NCBI RefSeq assembly: GCF_016863615.1
Contig: NZ_BOPF01000043.1
Span: forward strand, 28,399-92,398
Direction: 5' to 3'
DNA: 64,000 nucleotides
DNA from: Virgisporangium aliadipatigenens
GTDB taxonomy: Bacteria; Actinomycetota; Actinomycetes; Mycobacteriales; Micromonosporaceae
The notes under the pieces are model-generated. The model was given only the letters and a program-made list of their open reading frames with translations. It was not told where the DNA came from and did no database searches. Positions within the stretch are counted from its first letter, which is position 1. Each line of letters opens with the position of its first letter. The position numbers were made by a program, and so were the translations under genes. This document shows positions 38,039-45,862 of the stretch, in pieces.

Positions 38039-39247
38039 TCACACAATCGGGCTCTCGCGCAGCCCCCACGGCGCGCCGTACTCGTTCAGCAGGTCCAGGA
38101 ACGGGCGCGGCGCGAACGCCTCCGGCCCCAGCACACCCGTGCCGGACCAGGTGCCGCGCGCCAGCAGTTCCAGCGCCACGACCGGGTTGACCGCCGTCTG
38201 CCAGACGACCGCCTGCGCGCCGAACTCCCGCATCGACCAGGCGTTGTCGACGACGTGATACAGGTACACCTCGCGCGGGCGGCCGTCCTTGCCCGTTCCC
38301 TTGACCCAGGTGCCGGCGCACGTCTTGCCGCTCATGCGGTCGCCGAGGCCCGCGGGGTCGGGCAGGCACGCGGCCACCACGTCGCGCGGGGCCACCTCGA
38401 CGCCGCCCACGCGCACCGGCCGGGTCGAGTCGAGCCCGAGCTTGTGCAGCGTGCGCAGCACGTCGATGAACTCGGCCCCCAGCCCGTACTTGAACGTCAC
38501 CCGCTTGGCCTTGACCCAGCGCGGGATCAGCAGCACCTCCTCGTGCTCGACGTTGACGCACTCGACCGGGCCGATGCCGTCGGGGAAGTCGAACACCTCC
38601 GGCTCGGAGAACGGCTCGGTCGTGTACCAGCCGCGCCCCTCCTCCCAGATCACCGGCGGGTTGAGGCACTCCTCGATCGTCGTCCAGATGGAGAACGACG
38701 GCGCGAAGTCGTAGCCGTCGACCACGAGGTTGGCCCCGTCGCGCACACCGATCTCGTCGATCTCGCCGAACAGCTCGTCGGCGGCGTACCGCGCGAAGAC
38801 GTCGGAGAGGCCGGGCTCCACGCCGATGCCGAGCAGCGCCAGCCGGCCGGCCCGCGCCCACTTCTCCGCGGCGGCGAACTGCTCGTCGCCGAGGCGGACC
38901 CCGGTGCGCGCGTACGGCTCGTCCGGATGCGGCTTCGACAGGGACATCGCCATGTCGAGGTAGTCCGCGCCGGCCGCCAGCGCGCCGTCGAAGATCGGCA
39001 TGACGAACCGCGGATCGACGGCGTTGAACACGTGCGTGATGCCGTGCTCCCGGCACAGTGCCGTGACGGCCTCCGCCGACGACGCGTCGATGCGCGTCGC
39101 CGAGAAGCGATCGTCCAGCGCGGCGGCCGCTGACGCACGTTCCATCGAGTAGTCCGCGACGACGACGTGGTCGAAGAAGGAGCGGCGGGAAAAGATCGCG
39201 GCGGCTGCGGATCCCACGCCTCCGGCACCGACCTGCAGAATGCGCAT
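38039..39247 (-). CDS. Saccharopine dehydrogenase-like NAD(P) oxidoreductase
   Basis: A 402-residue protein of the Lys9/saccharopine-dehydrogenase family. It has an N-terminal Rossmann fold (MRILQVGAGGVGSAAAAIF), an A-D-Y-S acidic turn after the second strand, then GVEPGLSDVFARYAADELF and the alpha/beta catalytic domain. Members include saccharopine, carboxynorspermidine and lysine-6 dehydrogenases, so an amine or amino-acid Schiff-base substrate is likely and fits the neighbouring polyamine genes, but it cannot be named. It is divergent from the APC permease over 174 bp that hold two palindromes. Confidence 0.85.
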   Translation of the reverse strand: MRILQVGAGGVGSAAAAIFSRRSFFDHVVVADYSMERASAAAALDDRFSATRIDASSAEAVTALCREHGITHVFNAVDPRFVMPIFDGALAAGADYLDMAMSLSKPHPDEPYARTGVRLGDEQFAAAEKWARAGRLALLGIGVEPGLSDVFARYAADELFGEIDEIGVRDGANLVVDGYDFAPSFSIWTTIEECLNPPVIWEEGRGWYTTEPFSEPEVFDFPDGIGPVECVNVEHEEVLLIPRWVKAKRVTFKYGLGAEFIDVLRTLHKLGLDSTRPVRVGGVEVAPRDVVAACLPDPAGLGDRMSGKTCAGTWVKGTGKDGRPREVYLYHVVDNAWSMREFGAQAVVWQTAVNPVVALELLARGTWSGTGVLGPEAFAPRPFLDLLNEYGAPWGLRESPIV

Positions 39248-39290
39248 GACGTGGCACGACCCTTCGCAACATGACTGAAACCGTGCTAAC

Positions 39291-39344
39291 AGCAGGTTTC
39301 CTGCTACGGAAACCCTTGTCAAGGGACCGCGAACCTGCGATAAA
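39291..39344. promoter_or_regulatory. Tandem palindromes over the APC-permease promoter
   Basis: Two perfect palindromes lie in the divergent gap: AGCAGGTTTCCTGCT (39291-39305) and CCCTTGTCAAGGG (39313-39325). Their centres are 21 bp apart, two helical turns. On the plus strand the second overlaps TTGTCA (39316-39321), which pairs with GATAAA (39339-39344) at 17-bp spacing as a sigma-70-type promoter. This is a good layout for control of the permease and the divergent dehydrogenase by a dimeric or octameric regulator such as the AsnC-family protein at 41.0 kb. Confidence 0.55.
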
Positions 39345-39421
39345 CGCAGCAAGCTGCCTAACGTGCCGACTCCCGCGCGGCAACCCCTCCCCGATCTCTC
39401 TCTCCCCTGGCGAGGATCGAC

Positions 39422-40951
39422 ATGACCGTTTCCGCTCCACCGCCGGCCAGTTCGGCACCCTCCGCTCCGGACGGCCGACCCGAGGCCGGATCCAAGGGCC
39501 TGCGCAAGGGCGCGCTCGGCCTGCTCGCGAGCGTCGTCATCGGCATCGCCTCGACGGCACCGGCGTACAGCCTCGCCGCCTCCCTGGGTTATGTCTCCGG
39601 CGAGGTGGGCGTCAAGGCGCCGCTGATCATGTTGCTGGCGTTCGTCCCGATCCTGTTCATCTCGTACGCGTTCAAGGCGCTGAACTCGCGGATCCCCGAC
39701 TGCGGCACCAACTTCACCTGGGGTGCGCGGGCGTTCGGGCCGCACACCGGCTGGATGTCCGGGTGGGCGGCGATCGTCGCGCAGATCATCGTGCTGGCCA
39801 ACCTGGCGCAGATCGCCGGCATCTACACGTTCCTGATCTTCGGGCTGGACGGCCTGGCCGACAACGTGCTCGCGGTGGCCGGCGTCGGCACGGTGTGGCT
39901 GATCGCGATGACGTACGTCGCGTACCGGGGCATCGAGCTGTCGGCCAAGCTCCAGATGGCGCTGCTCGCCATCGAGATGGTGGTGCTGCTCATCTTCGCG
40001 GTGCTGGCGTTCGGCGCGGTCTTCACCGACAACGCCGCCGAGGGGTCCGAACCGATCAGCCTGAGCTGGTTCAACCCGTTCCAGGATCTGACGTGGTCGG
40101 CGCTGTCGGCGGGTGTGCTCGTGGCGATCTTCGCCTACTGGGGCTGGGACACCGCGGTCTCCACCAACGAGGAGACGGAGAACTCCACCGTCACGCCCGG
40201 GCGTTCGGCCGTCATCTCCACGCTGTTGCTGGTGACGACGTACGTGCTCGTGACGATGGCGGCCGTGGCGTACGCCGGCGTCGGCACCGAGGGCGTCGGG
40301 CTGAACAACCCGGAGTCGGTGGACGACCCGCTGTCACCCATCTCGGAGGCGGTGTTCGGGCACACGTTCGGCAAGATCCTGCTGCTGGCGGTCATCTCGT
40401 CGGCGGCCGCGTCGGCGCAGACGACGATCCTGCCGGCCGCCCGTTCGAGCCTGTCGATGGCGGTCAACAAGGCGCTGCCGGACCGGTTCGCGCACGTGCA
40501 CCCGCGGTTCCAGACGCCGAGCTTCTCGACGTGGACGGTGGGCATCGTGGCGACGATCTTCTTCGTGCTGCTGTCGACCCTGAACGAGGGAGTGCTGCTC
40601 ACCGACGTCATCGGCGCCCTCGGGTTCCTGATCGCGTTCTACTACGGGACGACCGGGCTCGCGTCGGCGTGGTTCTTCCGCAAGGAGGCGGGCACTCCCA
40701 AGGAGATGCTGCAGAAGATCGTGCTGCCGCTGATCGGCGGGCTGCTCCTCTTCGCGGCGTTCTTCACCACCGGGTACAACCTGTACACCGGCGAGTCGGA
40801 GACGAACCTGTTCGGGGTCGCCGGGGCGTTCGTGATGGGTATCGGATCCCTGCTCCTCGGGATCGTGTTCATGGTCGTCTGGAATATCCTGCGCCCGGCC
40901 TACTTCCGCGGGGAGTACGTCCCGGGCAGCGAGGTCGAGGCCCAGCCTTAA
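39422..40951 (+). CDS. APC-family amino acid/polyamine permease
   Basis: A 509-residue transporter with 12 transmembrane segments by eye. The APC motif in TM1 is degenerate but recognisable (SVVIGIASTAPAYSLAASLG), and TM6 has YWGWDTAVSTNEET, typical of amino acid/amine permeases. Located just upstream of an AsnC regulator and an omega-aminotransferase, it probably imports putrescine, GABA or a related amine; the exact ligand is inferred. A strong inverted repeat after its stop may be its terminator. Confidence 0.9.
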   Translation: MTVSAPPPASSAPSAPDGRPEAGSKGLRKGALGLLASVVIGIASTAPAYSLAASLGYVSGEVGVKAPLIMLLAFVPILFISYAFKALNSRIPDCGTNFTWGARAFGPHTGWMSGWAAIVAQIIVLANLAQIAGIYTFLIFGLDGLADNVLAVAGVGTVWLIAMTYVAYRGIELSAKLQMALLAIEMVVLLIFAVLAFGAVFTDNAAEGSEPISLSWFNPFQDLTWSALSAGVLVAIFAYWGWDTAVSTNEETENSTVTPGRSAVISTLLLVTTYVLVTMAAVAYAGVGTEGVGLNNPESVDDPLSPISEAVFGHTFGKILLLAVISSAAASAQTTILPAARSSLSMAVNKALPDRFAHVHPRFQTPSFSTWTVGIVATIFFVLLSTLNEGVLLTDVIGALGFLIAFYYGTTGLASAWFFRKEAGTPKEMLQKIVLPLIGGLLLFAAFFTTGYNLYTGESETNLFGVAGAFVMGIGSLLLGIVFMVVWNILRPAYFRGEYVPGSEVEAQP

Positions 40952-40971
40952 CTCAGCGAGTTCTTCGGAAT

Positions 40972-41016
40972 CCGAGGCGCAATGGCCACTCCCCGACGGA
41001 ATCCATTGCGCCTCGG
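40972..41016. terminator. 14-bp inverted repeat between permease and asnC-type regulator
   Basis: CCGAGGCGCAATGG and CCATTGCGCCTCGG form a perfect 14-bp stem with a 17-base loop, 20 bp past the permease stop and 25 bp before the regulator start. There is no clear T-run (CGCTTATTGAG follows). It can be the permease terminator, or an operator for autoregulation by the AsnC protein, or both. Confidence 0.65.
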
Positions 41017-41041
41017 CGCTTATTGAGTAAGGATCGGTAGC

Positions 41042-41497
41042 GTGACGGAGCCCGTCCTTGACGACGTCAACAAGCAGATCATCGAGCGGTTGCAGCACGA
41101 CGGCCGGATGTCCTACGCCGCGCTCGCGAAGGTGGTCGGGCTCTCCGAGGCGGCGGTGCGCCAGCGGGTGCAGCGCCTCCTCGACGGCGGCGTCATGCAG
41201 ATCGTGGCGGTCACCGACCCGTTGACGGTGGGCTTCAAGCGCCAGGTGATGATCGGCATCAAGGCCCAGGGGGACCTGCGCAAGGTCGCCGACGCGCTCG
41301 CCGCGGTCTCCGAGATCGACTACGTCGTGCTGTGCGCGGGCGGGTTCGACATCCTCGTCGAACTGGTCTGCACCGACGACGACCATCTCCTGGACCTGCT
41401 CAACGACGCGATCCGGTCGGTGCCGGGCGTGGTGTCGACGGAGACGTTCGTCTACCTGAAATTGGCCAAGCAAACGTACGCCTGGGGGACCAGATGA
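41042..41497 (+). CDS. Lrp/AsnC family transcriptional regulator
   Basis: A 151-residue regulator with an N-terminal winged helix-turn-helix (about 1-60: NKQIIERLQHDGRMSYAALAKVVG, then VRQRVQRLLDGGV) and a C-terminal RAM effector domain (about 70-145, with FDILVELVCTDDDHLLDLL). Lrp-type proteins respond to amino acids or amines and often control adjacent catabolic genes. GTG start; its stop overlaps the aminotransferase start (ATGA), so regulator and enzyme are co-produced. Confidence 0.93.
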   Translation: MTEPVLDDVNKQIIERLQHDGRMSYAALAKVVGLSEAAVRQRVQRLLDGGVMQIVAVTDPLTVGFKRQVMIGIKAQGDLRKVADALAAVSEIDYVVLCAGGFDILVELVCTDDDHLLDLLNDAIRSVPGVVSTETFVYLKLAKQTYAWGTR

Positions 41498-42840
41498 GCG
41501 CTCATGAACATCTCTGGATGCACTTCTCCCGGCTCGGCGCCTACAAGGACACGCCGCCGCCGGTGATCGCCCGCGCCGAGGGGCCCTACATCTGGGACAC
41601 CGCCGGCAAGCGCTACCTCGACGGGCTCTCCGGCCTGTTCGTCGTGCAGGTCGGCCACGGCCGCGAAGAGCTGGCCAACGCCATGTCCAAGCAGGCGGCC
41701 GAGCTGGCCTACTTCCCCATCTGGTCCTACGCCCACCCCAAGGCGATCGAGCTGGCCGAGCGGCTCGCCACCCTCACCCCCGGCGACCTCAACAACGTCT
41801 TCTTCACGGCCGGCGGCTCGGAAGCGGTCGAGAGTGCGTGGAAGTTGGCCCGCGCCTACTTCAGGAAGACCGGAAAACCGTTGAAGCACAAGGCGATCTC
41901 GCGTTCGATCGCCTACCACGGCACCTCCATGGGCGCGCTGTCGATCACCGGCCTGCCGGCGCTGAAGCAGGACTTCGAGCCGCTGGTCCCGTCGACCATG
42001 CGGGTGCCGAACACCAACTTCTACCGCCGCCCGCCCGGTTCCGGCGACACGCCCGAGGAGTTCGGCGTCTGGGCTGCCGACCGCATCGCCGAGGCGATCG
42101 AGTTCGAGGGACCCGAGACCGTCGCGGCCGTCTTCCTCGAACCGGTGCAGAACTCCGGCGGCTGCTTCCCCCCGCCGCCCGGCTACTTCCAGCGGGTGCG
42201 CGAGATCTGCGACCGCTACGACGTGCTGCTCGTCTCCGACGAGGTGATCTGCGCGTTCGGCCGGCTCGGCGAGTACTTCGGCGCCGACCGCTACGGCTAC
42301 CAGCCGGACATCATCACCGTGGCCAAGGGCCTCACCAGCGGGTATGTGCCGCTGGGGGCGATGATCGCGTCGGACCGGCTGGCCGCGCCGTTCCGGGAGG
42401 GGACCACGAGCTTCACCCACGGGATCACGTACGGAGGTCATCCCGTGGGCGCGGCCGTCGCGCTCGCCAATCTCGATCTGTTCGAACGGGAACAGCTGCT
42501 CGCGCACGTCCGGGCCAACACCGGCACGTTCCGCTCCTATCTGGAACGCCTGAACGACCTGCCGATCGTCGGCGAGGTGCGCGGCGACGGGTACTTCTTC
42601 GGCATCGAACTGGTGAAGGACAAGGCCACCAAGGAGACGTTCAACGACGAGGAGTCCGAACGGCTGCTGCGCGGCTTCCTGTCGAAGGCGCTCTTCGACG
42701 CCGGCCTCTACTGCCGGGCCGACGATCGCGGCGATCCCGTCGTGCAGCTCGCTTCCCCGCTGATCTGCACCGAGGAGCACTTCGCCGAGATCGAACGGGT
42801 TCTCCGCACGGTGCTGACCGAGGCGTGGAACCGGATCTGA
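41494..42840 (+). CDS. Class-III omega-aminotransferase, putrescine transaminase candidate (SpuC-like)
   Basis: A 448-residue PLP-dependent omega-aminotransferase. It has FTAGGSEAVESAWKLARAY (PLP phosphate loop), YHGTSMGALSITG, the Asp in LLVSDEVICAFGRLGE and the lysine in ITVAKGLTSGYVPLGA. The sequence style matches the putrescine/polyamine:pyruvate transaminase group. With aminobutyraldehyde dehydrogenase and GabT in the same island, it would give 4-aminobutanal from putrescine directly. The FAD oxidoreductase gene begins 16 bases before its stop. Confidence 0.88.
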   Translation: MSAHEHLWMHFSRLGAYKDTPPPVIARAEGPYIWDTAGKRYLDGLSGLFVVQVGHGREELANAMSKQAAELAYFPIWSYAHPKAIELAERLATLTPGDLNNVFFTAGGSEAVESAWKLARAYFRKTGKPLKHKAISRSIAYHGTSMGALSITGLPALKQDFEPLVPSTMRVPNTNFYRRPPGSGDTPEEFGVWAADRIAEAIEFEGPETVAAVFLEPVQNSGGCFPPPPGYFQRVREICDRYDVLLVSDEVICAFGRLGEYFGADRYGYQPDIITVAKGLTSGYVPLGAMIASDRLAAPFREGTTSFTHGITYGGHPVGAAVALANLDLFEREQLLAHVRANTGTFRSYLERLNDLPIVGEVRGDGYFFGIELVKDKATKETFNDEESERLLRGFLSKALFDAGLYCRADDRGDPVVQLASPLICTEEHFAEIERVLRTVLTEAWNRI

Positions 42841-44186
42841 CCGGCCCCCTGTGGGCGTCCACTGTGGACGTTCCGGAGCGGCCGGCGCTCGACCGGGACA
42901 TCGAGGCCGACGTGGCGATCGTCGGCGGCGGCTACACGGGGCTGTGGACGGCCTACTACCTCTCGACCGCCGATCCCGCCCTGCGGATCGCCGTGCTGGA
43001 GGCCGCTCGCTGCGGATTCGGGGCGTCGGGGCGCAACGGGGGCTGGTGCTCCGCGCTGTTTCCGGCTTCGCCCTCGTCGATCGCCCGCCGGTACGGCCGG
43101 GACGCGGCGGTCGCGCTGTACGCGGCGATGCGGGAGAGCGTGGACGAGGTCGGGCGGGTGTCCACTGTGGAGGGTATCGACTGCGGGTTCGTCAAGGGCG
43201 GCACGGTGTCGCTGGCGCGCACGACCCCGCAGCTCGAACGGGCGCGGGCGGAGGTGGCCGAGGCCGCCGGGTACGGGCTCGGGGTGACGTCGCTGTCGGC
43301 CGGCGAGGCCGCCGCGCGGTGCGCCGCCACGGGAGTGCTGGGCGGCACGTTCACGCCGCACTGCGCACGGATCCACCCGGGCCGGCTGGTGCGCGGACTG
43401 TCCACAGTGGTCGCCGCCCGCGGCGTCGCCGTGTACGAACGCACCCGCGCGCTCCGCATCGCGCCCGGCCGCGTGGTCACGACCGGCGGCGAGGTGCGCG
43501 CGCCGGTGGTGGTGCGCGCCACCGAGGGGTACACGCCGGGCCTACCCGGGCTGCGGCGCGCCGTGGCGCCGGTGTACTCGTTGATGATCGCCACGCCGCC
43601 GCTGCCCGACGACGTGTGGTCCGCGATCGGGCTGGCCGGGTGCGAGACGTTCACCGACTACCGGCACCTCATCGTCTACGGCCAGCGGACCGTGGACGGG
43701 CGGCTGGCGTTCGGCGGGCGCGGCGCGCCGTACCATTTCGGGTCGCGCGTGCGCCCCGAGCACGACCACGAGCCGCGCGTCTTCGCCGAACTGCGGCGCG
43801 TCCTGGTCGACCTCTTCCCGGTGCTGGACGAGGTGTCGCCGACGCACCGCTGGGGCGGCCCGCTGGGTGTGCCCCGGGACTGGACGGCGTCGGTGGACTT
43901 CGACCGCGCCACGGGCCTGGCCCGGGCGGGCGGCTACGTCGGCGACGGCGTCACGACCAGCAACCTCGCCGGCCGCACCCTGGCGGACCTGATCACCGGC
44001 CGCTCGTCCGACCTGACGCGCCTGCCCTGGGTGGGCCATCGGTCCCCGCGCTGGGAGCCGGAGCCGTTGCGCTGGCTGGCCGTGAACGCCGTCCTGAAGG
44101 CCATGACGGCGGCCGACGCCGCGGAGGAGAAGACCGACCGGCCCTCGAGACGCGCGGCGCTGCTGGGCCGGTTCCTGGGCTCTTAG
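42825..44186 (+). CDS. FAD-dependent amine/amino acid oxidoreductase (DAO family, PuuB-like)
   Basis: A flavoprotein of about 453 residues with the N-terminal FAD-binding fold (D-V-A-I-V-G-G-G-Y-T-G-L-W-T-A), the second motif GFGASGRNGGW, and a C-terminal GYVGDGVTTSNLAGRTLADL block. GASGRNGGW is characteristic of the PuuB/OrdL-like gamma-glutamylputrescine or amine oxidase branch. The start is uncertain: GTG 42825 overlaps the previous gene by 16 bases but has a poor ribosome site; a GTG about 14 codons later is an alternative. It is the last gene of the asnC-aminotransferase unit. Confidence 0.85.
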   Translation: MEPDLTGPLWASTVDVPERPALDRDIEADVAIVGGGYTGLWTAYYLSTADPALRIAVLEAARCGFGASGRNGGWCSALFPASPSSIARRYGRDAAVALYAAMRESVDEVGRVSTVEGIDCGFVKGGTVSLARTTPQLERARAEVAEAAGYGLGVTSLSAGEAAARCAATGVLGGTFTPHCARIHPGRLVRGLSTVVAARGVAVYERTRALRIAPGRVVTTGGEVRAPVVVRATEGYTPGLPGLRRAVAPVYSLMIATPPLPDDVWSAIGLAGCETFTDYRHLIVYGQRTVDGRLAFGGRGAPYHFGSRVRPEHDHEPRVFAELRRVLVDLFPVLDEVSPTHRWGGPLGVPRDWTASVDFDRATGLARAGGYVGDGVTTSNLAGRTLADLITGRSSDLTRLPWVGHRSPRWEPEPLRWLAVNAVLKAMTAADAAEEKTDRPSRRAALLGRFLGS

Positions 44187-44280
44187 TGCCCGCGAGCGTG
44201 GCAGCGGAGCGGTCGATCACGCCGAAGGCGGAGCGACCCGGAGCGGTGCGGCTGGGAACTACGGTCACGCCCCCGACGGA
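44187..44280. repeat. GAGCG-rich intergenic sequence resembling a dispersed repeat
   Basis: The stretch after the oxidoreductase stop contains repeated GGAGCG words spaced irregularly (GCGAGCGTGGCAGCGGAGCG, GAAGGCGGAGCGACCCGGAG). In word use it resembles the insertion-like spacer at 20060-20169 but is not an exact copy. It may belong to the same family of short intergenic repeats. No coding sequence is supported. Confidence 0.35.
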
Positions 44281-44287
44281 CGTGCGA

Positions 44288-44309
44288 CCTGAAGCACTTG
44301 ATCTTCAGG
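44288..44309. terminator. Small hairpin over the DUF3499 stop codon
   Basis: CCTGAAG / CTTCAGG (7 bp, 8-base loop) lies between the oxidoreductase gene and the convergent DUF3499 gene and includes the latter's stop codon. It could serve as a weak bidirectional terminator. Confidence 0.4.
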
Positions 44310-44649
44310 CGGGCGGAATCACGCGAAGATGGCCGCGGCGGCCTGTGGACGCGGTGTCGTCGGGGACGCGCTGGGCCGGACGTGCCGCCTCGCGGACGGC
44401 GTCGGCGAGGGCGACCAGGTCGTCGCTGCTCGGCGGCGGCGGCTCGTACTCGCCCTCGTAGCGGACGACCTCCCAGCCGCGGGGGGCGGTCAGGCCTCGG
44501 GCGTGCTGCTCGCAGAGGTCGTAGGTGTGAGGCTCGGCGTGCACGGCCAGTGGGCCGACGACGGCGGTCGAATCGGCGTAGACGTAGGTCAGGGTCGCAA
44601 CCGGCGTGCGGGGGCAACCGTTGCGGGAGCAGCGCCGTGGTGACCTCAC
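44305..44649 (-). CDS. DUF3499 family protein
   Basis: A 114-residue actinobacterial protein of unknown function. It begins with the family block VRSPRRCSRNGCPRTPVATL, followed by TYVYADSTAVVGPLA and the T-Y-D-L-C-E-Q-H-A motif. Cysteines C7, C12 and C53 together with a histidine look like a zinc ribbon (inference). GTG 44649 gives the standard N-terminus; longer in-frame starts lack family similarity. It is divergent from the metallopeptidase-fold gene, as in mycobacteria (Rv3258c/Rv3259 by memory). Confidence 0.88.
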   Translation of the reverse strand: MRSPRRCSRNGCPRTPVATLTYVYADSTAVVGPLAVHAEPHTYDLCEQHARGLTAPRGWEVVRYEGEYEPPPPSSDDLVALADAVREAARPAQRVPDDTASTGRRGHLRVIPPA

Positions 44650-44812
44650 GGCCGAACGGTATCGCTCCGACGCCTTTCGTGCCGCCGGATAGCCCCGCGA
44701 CACGCCGTTTCACAGCGCCCCGCCGCGGGTCGCAATCGGGTTGTTACCAGACTCGGGCGCCGTTCGGCGCTTCGACTCCGGTGAGCGGCGTTCGCGCGGC
44801 TACGCTGACCGG

Positions 44813-45262
44813 GTGAGCACTCCGGACAGCCGTCGCGCAGGGCCCGGTCGCCGCGCCCGCGACCGGCACGGCCGGGGAATGCGCGGCCGGCTCGTGCCCG
44901 CCTCCGTCCCGATGGCCCGGACCCGGGCGGAGATCTTCGACGATCTCGTGCTCGACGCGGTCGAGGAGCTCGAGCGGCGCTTCGCCGGCGAGCTGGCCGG
45001 GGTGGAGTTCGCGGTCGAGGACGTGCCGCCGGACCTCAACGTCTACGACTCCGACGTGCTCGAGGACGGCGAGGTGCCGCTGGCGCGACTGCTGCCGGGA
45101 CGGCCTGGGCGACAGGCCCTGCCGCCGCGGATCGTGCTGTACCGGCGGCCGTTGGAGCTGCGGGCCGCGGACCGGGACGACCTGGCCGACCTGGTGCACG
45201 ACGTGATCGTGGAGCAGGTGGCCAACCTGCTGGGCGTGTCGCCCGACGACCTGGACGAATGA
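44813..45262 (+). CDS. Metallopeptidase-fold family protein with lost HExxH motif
   Basis: A 149-residue protein of the minimal metallopeptidase family that sits next to whiB in actinomycetes. A basic N-terminal tail (RRARDRHGRGMRGRLVPA) is followed by the compact domain (ARTRAEIFDDLVLDAVEEL onward). In related proteins the helix near the C-terminus carries HExxH; here it reads V-H-D-V-I-V-E-Q-V-A-N-L-L-G, so only the glutamate (134) remains and both histidines are replaced. The protein is therefore probably not a zinc protease. GTG 44813 preserves the conserved basic tail. Confidence 0.82.
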   Translation: MSTPDSRRAGPGRRARDRHGRGMRGRLVPASVPMARTRAEIFDDLVLDAVEELERRFAGELAGVEFAVEDVPPDLNVYDSDVLEDGEVPLARLLPGRPGRQALPPRIVLYRRPLELRAADRDDLADLVHDVIVEQVANLLGVSPDDLDE

Positions 45263-45292
45263 GCCCCCGGGTGCTGGGGTACCCGGGGGCTC
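45261..45292. terminator. Bidirectional hairpin terminator between metallopeptidase-fold gene and whiB
   Basis: GAGCCCCCGGGT / ACCCGGGGGCTC makes a perfect 12-bp stem with an 8-base loop. It begins inside the stop codon of the plus-strand gene and ends 19 bp before the whiB stop on the other strand. It lacks a U-run, as is common in very GC-rich actinomycetes. Confidence 0.75.
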
Positions 45293-45311
45293 ATCCGTAC
45301 GGTGCGCGCCG

Positions 45312-45569
45312 TTACGCGGCGCGGCGCTTCAACTTGCGGCGTTCGCGCTCCGAGAGCCCGCCCCAGATGCCGAAGCGCTCATCCTGTCCGAGCGCGTACT
45401 CCAGGCATTCGGCACGTACCTCACAGCGCGAGCAGATCCGCTTGGCCTCCCGGGTGGACCCACCCTTCTCGGGAAAGAACGCCTCCGGGTCCGTCTGAGC
45501 GCACAGGGCGCGCTCTTGCCACTCCGGTGCGTCACCAAGCAGATCGGCCACGACGACCTGGCCGTCCAT
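45312..45569 (-). CDS. whiB: WhiB-family Fe-S transcriptional regulator (WhiB/WhiB2 orthologue)
   Basis: An 85-residue Wbl protein with the four [4Fe-4S] cysteines at 23, 46, 49 and 55 (C-x22-C-x2-C-x5-C), the G-I-W-G-G turn at 67-71 and a basic C-terminal tail (ERRKLKRRAA). Location beside the DUF3499 gene and the metallopeptidase-fold gene matches Streptomyces WhiB and mycobacterial WhiB2/WhmD, which control sporulation septation and cell division with WhiA. ATG 45569 follows AAGGAGG at 8-base spacing. A 16-bp palindrome lies about 160 bp upstream. Confidence 0.93.
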   Translation of the reverse strand: MDGQVVVADLLGDAPEWQERALCAQTDPEAFFPEKGGSTREAKRICSRCEVRAECLEYALGQDERFGIWGGLSERERRKLKRRAA

Positions 45570-45726
45570 CCAGCGTGCCTCCTTAATGCGCACCGAACGG
45601 TGTCGGTGCAACCCCCCACGCGGAAGGCCCTTGCGATTCAAGTTCCCGTTGTTCGCGGTGGCGTGGTGTCCACAAAGGTCCGATCAGAACGGGTATGACC
45701 CGCGCCTTTCCGACCCCCCCGGTGAA

Positions 45727-45742
45727 ATTACACGCGTGTAAT
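45727..45742. promoter_or_regulatory. Perfect 16-bp palindrome upstream of whiB
   Basis: ATTACACGCGTGTAAT is a perfect 16-bp palindrome in the 293-bp gap between whiB and the fbiC 3' end. Each half carries TTACAC, which fits the TNACNC half-site of the developmental repressor BldD, but the halves are one base further apart than in the published BldD consensus (even, not odd, centre). It lies about 160 bp before the whiB start, which is plausible for an operator. The rest of the gap, otherwise without features, is the probable whiB promoter region. Confidence 0.5.
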
Positions 45743-45862
45743 GCGTGACCCGTCAAGCCGAACCTGCTAAATGGGCGCGGTTGCCAGGGTTTCCCCGGAG
45801 TGGCTCATACCATCATCGAGCGAGGCCCGCCCGGGGTTACGGGTGCCAATCGGAAACCCGTC

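Noticed and set aside
45727..45742. A canonical BldD box before whiB
   Set aside because: Half-sites fit but the centre has an extra base relative to the published consensus, so it is reported only as a palindrome.
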